A stretch of DNA of 5,774 nucleotides from Prevotella sp. UBA4341. GTDB taxonomy: Bacteria; Bacteroidota; Bacteroidia; Bacteroidales; Bacteroidaceae. Positions 5,408 through 5,774 of the stretch are shown here, piece by piece (within the stretch, counting starts at the first letter, position 1; every line of letters begins with the position of its first letter). The notes under the pieces were generated by a model that made no database searches, was not told where the DNA came from, and saw nothing but the letters and a program-made list of their open reading frames with translations. The stretch lies in NCBI GenBank assembly GCA_002393705.1, contig DGTH01000008.1, forward strand, positions 1-5,774. Reading direction: 5' to 3'. Both the position numbers and the translations under genes were made by a program.

Positions 5408-5774
5408 ATGAATATTTTGATTACCGGCTGTAACGGCCAATTAGGAAATGAGATGCAGCTGTTGGAGAAGGAACACCCGCAGCACACCTTTTTTAATACT
5501 GACGTTCAGGAACTCGACATTACCGACCAGCTGGCCGTCGAACAGTTTGTGGCTCAAAACCAGATTGACGGCATCGTCAACTGCGCGGCCTACACCGCCG
5601 TTGACAAGGCCGAGGACAACAAACAGCTGGCAACGACACTCAACACCGTGGCCCCCGCCTACCTGGCGGCAGCGGTCGAAAAGCGTGGCGGGTGGTTCGT
5701 TCAGATTTCTACCGACTACGTCTTTAACGGCACTAAATATACGCCCTATGTAGAGACCGATACGCCCTGTCCTG
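5408..5774 (+). CDS. rfbD: dTDP-4-dehydrorhamnose reductase, 5' part
   Basis: The first 122 codons are present and the reading frame remains open to the right edge. The product reduces dTDP-4-dehydro-L-rhamnose to dTDP-L-rhamnose with NAD(P)H, the last step of the RmlABCD pathway that feeds rhamnose into surface polysaccharides. The N-terminal Rossmann fold starts MNILITGCNGQLG with the dinucleotide loop G7-x-x-G10-x-x-G13. DVQELDITD (32-40) marks the second strand region, NCAAYTAVDKAE (58-69) is the highly conserved RmlD segment, STDYVFNG (101-108) holds the conserved Ser/Thr near the active site, and PYVETDTPCP (113-122) begins the next signature. The catalytic YxxxK lies beyond the window. 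The ATG at 5408 places the Rossmann motif at the usual distance from the N-terminus. It follows the DUF4924 gene by 27 bp with no promoter seen between, so shared transcription is likely. Full length would be about 285-300 residues. Confidence 0.93.
   Translation, partial: MNILITGCNGQLGNEMQLLEKEHPQHTFFNTDVQELDITDQLAVEQFVAQNQIDGIVNCAAYTAVDKAEDNKQLATTLNTVAPAYLAAAVEKRGGWFVQISTDYVFNGTKYTPYVETDTPCP

Noticed and set aside
5448..5753. 101-codon open frame on the plus strand starting at 5448
   Set aside because: It is an out-of-frame reading of the dTDP-4-dehydrorhamnose reductase gene, whose true frame starts at 5408 and gives clear RmlD motifs.
1..5774. Search for mobile elements, CRISPR repeats, tRNA or rRNA genes and defence genes
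   Set aside because: None was seen; all long reading frames with real motifs are metabolic, transport or envelope genes.

Overview
The window comes from a member of the Bacteroidota, most likely order Bacteroidales and probably a Prevotella-like genus. Three intergenic sites fit the Bacteroidota housekeeping promoter (TTTG, 19-20 bp, TAnnTTTG) exactly. Shine-Dalgarno sequences are largely absent, GC content is moderate, and the genes are typical of the group: trp genes beginning with trpB, a zinc-motif ROK sugar kinase, a DUF4924-type protein, a LysE-family membrane protein and a dTDP-rhamnose reductase. The genus is inferred from overall gene character and was not tested.

Left part (1-2876, minus strand): the 5' end of a tryptophan operon, read right to left. 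A promoter at 2845-2876 drives a leader RNA. The leader encodes a 16-residue peptide with three consecutive Trp codons (2766-2816), followed by a Rho-independent hairpin with a U tract (2689-2719). The structural genes follow: trpB (2643-1444), trpE (1447-41, overlapping trpB by ATGA) and the first codons of trpG (32-1). The layout is that of a ribosome-mediated transcription attenuator. An alternative pairing of 2766-2749 with 2718-2700 would disrupt the terminator, and it begins at the leader peptide's stop codon. This is the most interesting element here.

Middle (2905-4007, minus strand): a ROK-family glucokinase-like gene with its own promoter and a probable terminator that separates it from the trp leader.

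Right part (4112-5774, plus strand): a divergently transcribed group of a LysE-family transporter, a DUF4924-type protein and the 5' part of an rmlD/rfbD-type dTDP-4-dehydrorhamnose reductase, spaced 15 and 27 bp apart and probably one operon. Its promoter lies so close to the transporter ATG that the mRNA should be leaderless or nearly so.

Together the trp genes make anthranilate from chorismate (TrpE with TrpG) and condense indole with serine (TrpB), with expression tuned to charged tRNA-Trp. The kinase feeds central sugar metabolism, and RmlD makes dTDP-L-rhamnose for surface polysaccharide. I see no mobile element, CRISPR array, tRNA, rRNA or defence system.
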